The notes under the pieces were generated by a model, which was not told the DNA's origin, did not search any database, and saw only the letters and a program-made list of their open reading frames with translations. Positions 54,173 to 60,708 of a stretch of 60,708 bases of DNA are shown here, in pieces. Source of the stretch: an uncultured bacterium (GTDB taxonomy: Bacteria > Cyanobacteriota > Vampirovibrionia > Gastranaerophilales > Gastranaerophilaceae); NCBI GenBank assembly GCA_902766395.1, contig CACXDL010000098.1:1-60708 (forward strand), in the 5' to 3' direction. The stretch's first letter is position 1. Each line of letters opens with the position of its first letter. Both the position numbers and the translations under genes were made by a program.

Positions 54173-54898
54173 ATGCATATAGGTGATTTGATAAATTACG
54201 AATATATAATAAGGGTGGCTGCTGCCGTAGCATTCGGATTTTGTATAGGGTTGGAAAGAGAGATAACAAACAAATATGCAGGTTTGAGAACCCATATTAT
54301 GGTTGCACTTGGTGCGTGTATATTTACTTTGATTTCAATATACGGATTCCCGACATTTGCAGATGGTGATAATGTCATAGTAACACAGGCTACAGGCATA
54401 AGGGATACTGGCAGGGTTGCGGCTCAGGTTGTTACAGGTATCGGTTTTATCGGAGCTGGAACAGTGCTAAGAAACGGACCTATGGTATTAGGTTTGACGA
54501 CTGCTTCAACTTTATGGATTGCTGCAAGTATAGGTATGGCATGTGGTGCAGGCATGTACGATATAGCTTTTGCAGGAACGGCATTAGCTATTTTAACTCT
54601 TGTAATCATTAGAGTTTTTGAACGCAATGTTCTTCCTTCAAGTACAAAAAGAACACGTATGGTGAAGGTTAATATTATTTGTCCAAATGACAGTACTCAG
54701 ACTGTACAAGACTTTATTATATCTAAATTTAGTGATATTTCTGAATTCAAAAAACGTTTGTTAAGTGCTGAGGGTAATATAACAAAAATTACATGTGTAA
54801 TTGGTGTTGCTGATAAAAAACCAATTATAAAAATAAATAAGGTGTTTTCAGAGTTGAATGACGTCGAATCGGTATCAATTGAAGAATATAATGAATAA
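54173..54898 (+). CDS. mgtC: MgtC/SapB family membrane protein
   Basis: A 241-residue protein: four or five N-terminal helices with GLEREITNKYAGLRTHIMVALGA and GIGFIGAGTVLRNG, both MgtC hallmarks, and a C-terminal ACT-like domain (about 160-240). In pathogens MgtC supports survival at low Mg2+ and modulates ATP synthase. Here it stands as a single gene after the permeases, with a GAGGGA site. Confidence 0.9.
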   Translation: MHIGDLINYEYIIRVAAAVAFGFCIGLEREITNKYAGLRTHIMVALGACIFTLISIYGFPTFADGDNVIVTQATGIRDTGRVAAQVVTGIGFIGAGTVLRNGPMVLGLTTASTLWIAASIGMACGAGMYDIAFAGTALAILTLVIIRVFERNVLPSSTKRTRMVKVNIICPNDSTQTVQDFIISKFSDISEFKKRLLSAEGNITKITCVIGVADKKPIIKINKVFSELNDVESVSIEEYNE

Positions 54899-54976
54899 AA
54901 TATATTACAGAAGTTAAGAATGGCTTTACAACAACATGTTTTTGAAGTATAAGTTTTAGTTAAAGAGGGTATTAAA

Positions 54977-55687
54977 TTGAAATATAACAGAATATTGTTA
55001 AAAATAAGCGGGGAAGCATTATTAGGAGACCAACAATTTGGTATTGCTCCGGAACCTGTTACTATGATGGCCAATGAAATTAAAAAAGTGGTAGAACTCG
55101 GAGCGCAAGTTGCAGTTGTAGTCGGGGGCGGTAACATTTTTAGAGGAATGAAAAACAGTACAAAAATAGGCCTGGACAGAGCAACCGGAGATTATGTCGG
55201 AATGTTGGCAACTGTTATGAATGCTATTACTTTGCAAAGTGCATTAAACCAAATTGGGGTAGATTGCAGGGTGCAAACTGCTATTGCAATGAATCAAATT
55301 GCAGAACCTTATATAAGACACAGAGCTATTAGACACCTTGAAAAAGGCAGAGTTGTTATATTCGCTGCAGGAACAGGAAATCCGTTTTTTACCACAGATA
55401 CCGCTGCTGCCTTAAGAGCTTCTGAAATTGATGCTCAGGCAATGCTAATGGCTAAAAATGGAGTTGACGGAGTCTATACAGCTGACCCTAAAGCAGACCC
55501 GAATGCAAAAAAATTAGATATTATGAAATATGATGATATTATTAAAAACGGTTTAAAGGTTATGGATACTTCAGCCTGTGACTTGTGTAAACAAAATAAT
55601 ATTCCAATTGTTGTCTTTGATTTTAAAAAAGAAGATGGTATAAAAGATATTCTTAATGGTAAAAATTTAGGAACATATATAAATTAG
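54977..55687 (+). CDS. pyrH: UMP kinase
   Basis: A 236-residue amino-acid-kinase family enzyme making UDP from [20 protein letters not shown] at the start, [27 protein letters not shown] and [17 protein letters not shown] are all present. The start is TTG at 54977 with AGAGGG 7 nt upstream. First gene of the pyrH-frr-cdsA-rnc-rpe operon. Confidence 0.96.
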   Translation: MKYNRILLKISGEALLGDQQFGIAPEPVTMMANEIKKVVELGAQVAVVVGGGNIFRGMKNSTKIGLDRATGDYVGMLATVMNAITLQSALNQIGVDCRVQTAIAMNQIAEPYIRHRAIRHLEKGRVVIFAAGTGNPFFTTDTAAALRASEIDAQAMLMAKNGVDGVYTADPKADPNAKKLDIMKYDDIIKNGLKVMDTSACDLCKQNNIPIVVFDFKKEDGIKDILNGKNLGTYIN

Positions 55688-55700
55688 AAAGAGGTATAAA

Positions 55701-56267
55701 ATGTCAGAAGCTTTAGACGAAATGTTTTTATTTGGCGAAGAAAAAATGGAAAAAGCTATTTCTCAGTTGCAAAAAGAATTTGGTTCAATACGTTCAGGAC
55801 GTGCGAATCCTGCAATATTGGATAAAGTTATAGTTGAGTATTATGGAGCTCCTACTCCATTAAGACAAATGTCTCAGGTTTCTGTACAAGATGGTACAAC
55901 ACTTGTTATAACACCATATGACAAAACTATTATGAAGGATATTGAAAAAGCAATTATCAAAGCTGAAATTGGTATAACCCCAAATTCAGATGGTATTTGT
56001 ATTCGTTTGCCATTCCCTCCTTTGACTGAAGACAGACGCCGCGAAATTGCAAAAGATGTTAAAAAATTAGGTGAAGATGCAAAAGTTGCGATCAGAAATA
56101 TCCGCCGTGATATGGTTGATAAGCTGAAAAAAATCGAAAAAGATGAAAATCTTCCTGAAGACATCGCAAAAGATAACCAAGACAAAATTCAGAAATTAAC
56201 AGATAAATATATTGCAAATATCGATAAGGCTGTTGAAGTTAAAGAAAAAGAGGTTATGACTGTATAA
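55701..56267 (+). CDS. frr: Ribosome recycling factor
   Basis: A 188-residue protein releasing ribosomes after termination. ELQKEFGSIRSGRANPAILD-like segment (here LQKEFGSIRSGRANPAILD), GTTLVITPYDKT, IRLPFPPLTEDRRREIAKD and RNIRRD are standard. AAAGAGG precedes ATG. Its stop overlaps the start of cdsA by 1 base. Confidence 0.97.
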   Translation: MSEALDEMFLFGEEKMEKAISQLQKEFGSIRSGRANPAILDKVIVEYYGAPTPLRQMSQVSVQDGTTLVITPYDKTIMKDIEKAIIKAEIGITPNSDGICIRLPFPPLTEDRRREIAKDVKKLGEDAKVAIRNIRRDMVDKLKKIEKDENLPEDIAKDNQDKIQKLTDKYIANIDKAVEVKEKEVMTV

Positions 56268-57136
56268 TGATAGATTTAGGTTTGAATAAAAACGCTACAA
56301 GAATGCTCACAGGTTTTATAATGGGTACCATAGTGATGCTCTGTATTATGAAAGGCGGAATCGCTCTTTTATTGATGCTTGCCGTGATTTTGGCATTTGC
56401 ATCAAAAGAGTATGTTCAAATCTTAAATCATAAAGGTTTTTATCCAAGCTTAAAAGTAATTTATTTTACCGAAATAATCTTAGCCGCAGTTGTATATTTT
56501 AAACGATTTGACTTAGTTGCAATTACATTAACGATATGCGCTATGTGTTCATTTTTGTGGGTATTATTTGTAGGACGTCAGCCATATATTGCAAATGTTG
56601 CTACAACATTGCTAGGGATGGTGTATTGTGGTTGGTTCCCGCTACATTTGATATTTTTAAGAGATTTATCCGGAAACGGATATGATTCCGGGCTAGGGTT
56701 TGTTGTATTAATGGTTGCAGCAATTATTCTAACTGATGTCGGTTGTTATTATGTTGGAACAAGATTTGGTAAACATCAGTTAGCACCTACTGTTAGTCCA
56801 AATAAAACAATAGAAGGTGCTATTGGAGGTATTGTTTGTGCAATTGCAGGCTCTATGATAATAGGTTTATACTTAGGTTTATCCTGGTATATGTGTATCA
56901 TTGCAGGCTTATTATGTGCAATATTTGCCCAACTTGGAGATTTAGGCGAATCTCTGATAAAACGAGACGCAGGAGTTAAAGATTCCGGAGATACTCTTCC
57001 GGGGCACGGAGGTTTTCTTGACAGAACAGATAGTTTTGCTTTTACAATTCCTATAATGTACTACTTTTTCAAATGGTTTGTGTTTAAACCTGAGGATTTG
57101 CAAAGACTTATAGAACAGTTTAAAGGATTGTTCTGA
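56267..57136 (+). CDS. cdsA: Phosphatidate cytidylyltransferase
   Basis: It makes CDP-diacylglycerol for phospholipid synthesis. The 289-residue polytopic protein carries SPNKTIEGAIGG and the CdsA signature KRDAGVKDSGDTLPGHGGFLDRTDS at about 230-255. The uppS gene that commonly sits between frr and cdsA is absent here. ATG overlaps the frr stop, so translation is coupled. Confidence 0.95.
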   Translation: MIDLGLNKNATRMLTGFIMGTIVMLCIMKGGIALLLMLAVILAFASKEYVQILNHKGFYPSLKVIYFTEIILAAVVYFKRFDLVAITLTICAMCSFLWVLFVGRQPYIANVATTLLGMVYCGWFPLHLIFLRDLSGNGYDSGLGFVVLMVAAIILTDVGCYYVGTRFGKHQLAPTVSPNKTIEGAIGGIVCAIAGSMIIGLYLGLSWYMCIIAGLLCAIFAQLGDLGESLIKRDAGVKDSGDTLPGHGGFLDRTDSFAFTIPIMYYFFKWFVFKPEDLQRLIEQFKGLF

Positions 57137-57819
57137 TGAAAACTGTTGCTGAAATTTTTGGTGTAGAAATCACAAATCCATCGCTTTACAATACTGCATT
57201 AACTCACTCTTCATATACTCAGGATAATAATCTTCCTTATACTGAGTGTAATGAGCGTTTGGAGTTTTTGGGAGATGCTGTTTTAAAATTAACGGTATCA
57301 AATGTTTTGTTTAAAATGTATCCCCAAACAAATGAGGGAGAAATGTCAAAAATACGTTCGATTGTTGTTTCGGATAATACTCTTGCAAAAATCGCAAAAG
57401 AAAAAGGGCTTGATAATTTGCTAATAATGAGTAAAAGTGAAGAAAAACAAGGAGGACGCAAGCTGGATTCTCTTTGTGCTTGTGCCTTTGAGGCTATATT
57501 AGGGGCATATTATTTAGATGGGAAATTGAGTGAAATTTGTTCTTTTATCGAAAAAACTTTTACCCCTTACATAGTTGAGGTGAAAGATAATTTCGTAAAA
57601 TATAATGCAAAAGAGATTTTGCAGGAATACACTCAGGGACTAACGAAAACTCGTCCTGTATATGAAGTCGTGAGTGAAACAGGTCCGGAGCATAAAAAAG
57701 AATTTGAGGTTTCGGTTTCATATAATGATGAAATTCTTGCAACCGAAAAGGGCAGTACAAAGAAAGATGCAGAACAAAAAGCTGCATACAGTGCATGTAT
57801 AAAATTAGGGGTTGTGTAA
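57136..57819 (+). CDS. rnc: Ribonuclease III
   Basis: This dsRNA endonuclease matures rRNA. The 227-residue protein has the catalytic signature NERLEFLGDAVL at about 36-47, a second acid pair (CAFEAILGAYYLDG) and a C-terminal dsRBD (KEILQEYTQG, KKDAEQKAAYSA). It overlaps the cdsA stop by 1 base. Confidence 0.96.
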   Translation: MKTVAEIFGVEITNPSLYNTALTHSSYTQDNNLPYTECNERLEFLGDAVLKLTVSNVLFKMYPQTNEGEMSKIRSIVVSDNTLAKIAKEKGLDNLLIMSKSEEKQGGRKLDSLCACAFEAILGAYYLDGKLSEICSFIEKTFTPYIVEVKDNFVKYNAKEILQEYTQGLTKTRPVYEVVSETGPEHKKEFEVSVSYNDEILATEKGSTKKDAEQKAAYSACIKLGVV

Positions 57820-57820
57820 T

Positions 57821-58453
57821 ATGACTATAATATCTCCGTCAATATTATCTGCAGATTTTGCAAATCTTGAAAGAGATATAAAAATTGTTGAAAATGCAGG
57901 AGCAGACTGGATTCATGTGGATGTAATGGACGGGCATTTTGTTCCTAATATTACAATTGGGGTTCCTGTAGTAAAATCACTCAAAAAAGTAACTACATTA
58001 CCATTAGATGTTCATCTGATGATCGAAAATCCTCAGAATTATATAGATGCATTTGCCCGTGCAGGTGCTGATATTTTAACATTTCACTATGAAGCAGTTT
58101 CAGATCCTGTTAAGGTAGTTGATTTAATAAAAACAAAAAATATAAAGGCAGGAATTTCTATCAAGCCAAAGACAAGTCCTGAGGTTCTTTTGCCTTATTT
58201 AAATAAAGTTGATATGATCCTTGTGATGACGGTCGAACCAGGTTTTGGCGGACAGGAATTCATGAGTGATTGTGCAAAGAAAATTGAATACCTTCGCAAA
58301 AATGCTTCTGAAGATTTGATTATTCAGGTTGACGGTGGTATCAATGCTCAAACAGGAAAAATATGCAAAGATTACGGTGCAAATTCATTAGTGGCAGGGA
58401 GCTACATTTACAATTCGTCTGATATAAAGGCTGCTATTGATTCTTTAAAATAG
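57821..58453 (+). CDS. rpe: Ribulose-phosphate 3-epimerase
   Basis: A 210-residue TIM-barrel enzyme of the pentose phosphate pathway. SPSILSADFANLERD, WIHVDVMDGHFVPNI (metal ligands), LDVHLMIENP, MTVEPGFGGQ and QVDGGINAQT are present. The ATG at 57821 follows the rnc stop; a GTG three codons earlier (57812) lies inside rnc. Last gene of the operon. Confidence 0.96.
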   Translation: MTIISPSILSADFANLERDIKIVENAGADWIHVDVMDGHFVPNITIGVPVVKSLKKVTTLPLDVHLMIENPQNYIDAFARAGADILTFHYEAVSDPVKVVDLIKTKNIKAGISIKPKTSPEVLLPYLNKVDMILVMTVEPGFGGQEFMSDCAKKIEYLRKNASEDLIIQVDGGINAQTGKICKDYGANSLVAGSYIYNSSDIKAAIDSLK

Positions 58454-58936
58454 TTACTTACATTTTCCACAAGCGCTACAACCGTTTCCGCGTGAACAAT
58501 TGTGACTATATAAATCTTGGAAATCAAATAATCTGTCATTCAAAAAAGCGTCTACAATTGGAACAATAAAGTATTTTTCCAGATTTATAATATTTTCTTT
58601 CAATTCGTCTAAATGAGTATCAATCCCAATTAATACAGGATATTGGGCAATTATTCTTTCTGAATTATAGAATGTTACACCACTAACTTTTACACCTGAG
58701 AGATATGCTTTTTCTATTGCATTTTCTTCATCAAATGCAGGTAACAGAGAAGGATGAATTACAATTGTTTTATCCGGCAAATTTTCTCGCTTTCCATTTG
58801 AAATAATTAAATCAAATTTACCTTTTAAATCTTCAATATTCGCGAATTGTGTTATTTTAATTTCTTTATCTGCTGCATATTTATTCAAAGCTTGAAATAT
58901 GTAATTTTCATTATCTACAATAGCAATTTGTTTCAT
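58454..58936 (-). CDS. PurN-like formyltransferase homologue with C-terminal Cys cluster
   Basis: A 160-residue protein. VIHPSLLPAFDEENAIEKAYLSG and VSGVTFYN match the centre of PurN (phosphoribosylglycinamide formyltransferase), but the N before IHPSLLP is replaced, the Asp that follows VTF in the active enzyme is missing, and the N-terminal nucleotide-binding half is reduced. The C-terminus has CSRGNGCSACGKC, a metal-cluster-like motif absent from PurN. Probably not a normal transformylase. Its ribosome site AAAGAGG lies in a hairpin. Confidence 0.7.
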   Translation of the reverse strand: MKQIAIVDNENYIFQALNKYAADKEIKITQFANIEDLKGKFDLIISNGKRENLPDKTIVIHPSLLPAFDEENAIEKAYLSGVKVSGVTFYNSERIIAQYPVLIGIDTHLDELKENIINLEKYFIVPIVDAFLNDRLFDFQDLYSHNCSRGNGCSACGKCK

Positions 58937-58943
58937 AATAAAA

Positions 58944-58970
58944 CCTCTTTAATATATTACTATAAAGAGG
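58944..58970 (-). terminator. Hairpin: terminator of the EF-hand gene and ribosome-site mask
   Basis: An 8-bp stem (CCTCTTTA 58944-58951 with TAAAGAGG 58963-58970). On the minus strand its last arm, AAAGAGG, is the ribosome site of the PurN-like gene and is followed by TTTTATT, so the same hairpin can end the upstream transcript and cover the site. Confidence 0.55.
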
Positions 58971-59002
58971 CTCTATTATAAAATTTTTAGAAAATAAAAA
59001 AA

Positions 59003-59557
59003 TTAATCTTTGTATTTATAGCTCAAAAGACTGTATGAATCAGGCTCTGAAGATGATTCGCTGCCATAAAACACTGTCATATCTGATGTTGCTTTTCTAT
59101 AGTTTGCCTGATCCAATTTTTCTTGTTTTTGACTATCGTAAGTATATGCAGCGATTTCTGCGTTAGAAACCCTTCCATCATGATTTTTATCAATATCATT
59201 AAAGTGTTCAAGAATTTTATTTATTGTCGCGGTTGAAAAAGCACCACTCGCAGCCAATTGTGTTAATTCATTTCTTGTAATTCCGGAAGTCGAAAGAGTT
59301 TGTGTAAATTTTTCCATTTCTTTTGCACTTATTTTTCCGTCCTTATCCTTATCAAGATTTGCAAAATTATTTTGCAAATATGCGGCAAAAGGCTGATTTA
59401 GTGTTAAATAATTTGTATTATCCTTCTGTGCTGCGGCGATATTTTTAGATGTAACACCATCTTTCGGATACAATGATGCTAAATATGCATATGTATTGTT
59501 TAATCCCGCATTGATGCTGTTAATAATAGATGTTCCTGCTGATGGTGATAAAGCCAT
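59003..59557 (-). CDS. EF-hand calcium-binding protein
   Basis: A 184-residue protein with two canonical EF-hand loops, DKDKDGKISAKE (about 70-81) and DKNHDGRVSNAE (about 123-134), both with Asp at 1, 3, 5 and Glu at 12. The remainder is helical and Ser/Thr-rich; no signal peptide is seen. Calcium sensing or buffering is inferred. It has an AAGGA site and follows the BI-1 gene, from which a terminator separates it. Confidence 0.85.
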   Translation of the reverse strand: MALSPSAGTSIINSINAGLNNTYAYLASLYPKDGVTSKNIAAAQKDNTNYLTLNQPFAAYLQNNFANLDKDKDGKISAKEMEKFTQTLSTSGITRNELTQLAASGAFSTATINKILEHFNDIDKNHDGRVSNAEIAAYTYDSQKQEKLDQANYRKATSDMTVFYGSESSSEPDSYSLLSYKYKD

Positions 59558-59631
59558 AATATATATCCTTATATTTACTACCTTCTTTACTATAATAATT
59601 ATGTTTTATAAAAAGTCAACATATATTCAAA

Positions 59632-59662
59632 ATAAAACCACTCTTTGTAGGAGTGGTTTTAT
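59632..59662 (-). terminator. Terminator of the BI-1 family gene
   Basis: A 12-bp stem (59632-59643 with 59651-59662) with a 7-nt loop, 6 bp past the stop at 59669, with a T-rich tail on the minus strand. Confidence 0.8.
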
Positions 59663-59668
59663 CAATAT

Positions 59669-60415
59669 TTATCTTCTGCTGTTAAGTTTCATCAACAGAT
59701 TTAGAATTTCTATGTAAAGCCATACAATTGTAACCATAAGAGAAAAGCCTCCGAACCATTCGAAATATTTAGGTGCTTTTCCAGAAAATCTGTCGATAAA
59801 ATCAAAATCTATAATAAGGTTAAAAGCAGCAATTGCTACTACAATTACACTAAACCCAATACCAACAGGACTATTTGAAAAAATTCCCGGAATTGTTATG
59901 TGGAAAAAGTTTAAAATTAATTGTGTAAGATATATCCCAAAGACAGAAAAAGTTGAAATATAGATTACTTTTCTAAAGGTATCAGTGCATCTTAGAATTT
60001 TAGAAGAATATAATAAAAACATTCCAAAGATAGCAAATATTGTTCCTAAAACGGCTTGTGACACGATTCCGGGATAAAATTTATTTGCAATAGCCGAAAA
60101 GCTTCCTAAAAGCAAGCCTTCAAACAATGCATATAAAGATGTAGTTAAAGAAAGCAAGTTATTTTTTGGTGCAAAAGAAATAATTAATACCATAATTAAG
60201 CTTCCTGCAAAACCGACCATTGTAAGCATTCCAGCCTTATCTGCGAATCCGGATATTTGTAAATACCAAGTGTATGAAAAAGTTAGAGCAAGCAATAACC
60301 CTAAAATACATGTTTTTACGAGTGTTCCTCCGGAAGTCATAACATGCCCAAGTTCAAGTGAATTGATATTAAGATTTTTAGAAAAAACTTCTTCTTTAAG
60401 AATAGGATTAGCCAT
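59669..60415 (-). CDS. Bax inhibitor-1/YccA family membrane protein
   Basis: A 248-residue protein with seven hydrophobic helices, the LYALFEGLLLGSFSAI segment and a C-terminal FDFIDRF...EWFGGFSLMVTIVWLYIEILNLL that match the YccA-type BI-1 superfamily. Bacterial members act as pH-sensitive calcium leak channels or protease modulators. It stands next to an EF-hand gene, which may be a calcium link but is inference. GGGAG precedes ATG. Confidence 0.9.
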   Translation of the reverse strand: MANPILKEEVFSKNLNINSLELGHVMTSGGTLVKTCILGLLLALTFSYTWYLQISGFADKAGMLTMVGFAGSLIMVLIISFAPKNNLLSLTTSLYALFEGLLLGSFSAIANKFYPGIVSQAVLGTIFAIFGMFLLYSSKILRCTDTFRKVIYISTFSVFGIYLTQLILNFFHITIPGIFSNSPVGIGFSVIVVAIAAFNLIIDFDFIDRFSGKAPKYFEWFGGFSLMVTIVWLYIEILNLLMKLNSRR

Positions 60416-60506
60416 AGAATTATCTCCCTTTAAATATTAAAACACCTTGTAATTATAGCATACAAGGGCAAAAATCTCAAGAAGCTTTTGATTAGTAAAA
60501 AAACAC

Positions 60507-60535
60507 TTTACAATATTTTTTTTGTGTTATATAAT
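60507..60535 (+). promoter_or_regulatory. Promoter of tRNA-Asn
   Basis: TTTACA (60507-60512), exactly 17 nt, TATAAT (60530-60535); the start site would be near 60542, about 24 nt before the tRNA. Confidence 0.8.
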
Positions 60536-60565
60536 ATTTTTGAGCCGAGTATAAAGGCTATGTAA

Positions 60566-60637
60566 TCCTCAGTAGCTCAATGGCGGAGCATTCGACTGTT
60601 AATCGAAGGGTTGCTGGTTCGAGTCCAGCCTGGGGAG
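60566..60637 (+). tRNA. tRNA-Asn (GUU)
   Basis: A 72-nt cloverleaf: acceptor TCCTCAG with CTGGGGA (one wobble), D arm with AGCTC/GAGC, anticodon stem TTCGA/TCGAA with loop CTGTTAA (GUU), and T arm GCTGG-TTCGAGT-CCAGC. CCA is not encoded; the discriminator is G. Confidence 0.95.
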
Positions 60638-60651
60638 TTTTTTATATATTT

Positions 60652-60680
60652 AGGGGTTGAATCAGTTTCAACCCCTTTTA
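60652..60680 (+). terminator. Terminator after tRNA-Asn
   Basis: A 10-bp perfect stem (60652-60661 with 60667-60676), 5-nt loop and T-rich tail. Confidence 0.85.
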
Positions 60681-60708
60681 TTGGGTTTTAATGGGACATT
60701 TGAAAAAA

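Noticed and set aside
54697-55137. A 146-codon minus-strand frame across mgtC and pyrH
   Set aside because: It runs antisense to two well-supported genes and shows no family pattern.
1-60708. CRISPR arrays, phage genes, transposases, toxin-antitoxin pairs
   Set aside because: No direct repeat series with spacers, no integrase or transposase motifs and no recognisable toxin-antitoxin pair were seen on either strand.

Overview
The window is AT-rich bacterial chromosome with high coding density, short intergenic gaps and genes on both strands in small runs. It encodes ordinary bacterial housekeeping functions (RecF, HU, RF2, GlyS, AspS, IspG, RlmN, RsmE, MnmG, MtaB, PyrH, Frr, CdsA, RNase III, Rpe, tRNA-Asn). 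It also holds many small secreted, membrane or unrecognised proteins. No photosynthesis, phage, transposase, CRISPR or plasmid genes are visible. The family mix and protein style resemble the non-photosynthetic cyanobacterial sister group from animal guts (Gastranaerophilales/Melainabacteria). This is an impression from recognition, not a proof. AsmA-like, Opp-type and UDP-uronate genes suggest a Gram-negative-type envelope.

Layout. 1-5.4 kb: 3' part of recF, hup, a SpoIID-like hydrolase, a YkgJ-type Cys protein, an ICMT-like membrane protein, and prfB with a textbook +1 programmed frameshift. 5.4-10.1 kb: a membrane protein, a 5'-nucleotidase-like enzyme, a small ACT-like protein and a Cache-HAMP-PP2C signalling phosphatase. 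10.1-11.1 kb: a decayed junction of two truncated genes (surface-protein remnant and dolichol-kinase-like remnant). 11.1-13.5 kb: ugd plus a UDP-glucuronate epimerase. 13.8-19.6 kb: secreted and envelope proteins (AsmA-like, M48-like pseudoprotease) and a HAD phosphatase. 19.7-24.2 kb: aminotransferase, Cys-nucleophile hydrolase, CstA and small membrane proteins. 24.2-30 kb (minus): glyS, a GHL10 glycosidase and secreted small proteins. 30-34.4 kb: ispG, a phosphodiesterase, rlmN and a two-component pair. 34.6-42.1 kb (minus): panC-panB-yvcK-pxpA-cca-rsmE-rqcH. 42.2-48.8 kb: aspS, mnmG, a formyltransferase, small proteins and two palindromic intergenic repeats. 48.9-54.9 kb: mtaB, an Opp-type importer lacking ATPases, and mgtC. 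55-58.5 kb: the pyrH-frr-cdsA-rnc-rpe operon. 58.4-60.7 kb: a PurN-like pseudoenzyme, an EF-hand protein, a BI-1 family protein and tRNA-Asn.

The strongest non-gene signal is in gene starts. Eleven genes lack a Shine-Dalgarno sequence and instead have a -10-like hexamer exactly 6 nt before ATG, so their mRNAs should be leaderless. Most other genes carry GGAG/GAGG-type ribosome sites. Other points of interest are the M48-like protein with HSLAH for HExxH, an alpha/beta hydrolase with Cys in place of Ser, a 30-residue membrane peptide gene with a perfect ribosome site, a PurN-like protein without key catalytic residues but with a C-terminal Cys cluster, and a hairpin that appears to be both terminator and ribosome-site mask.
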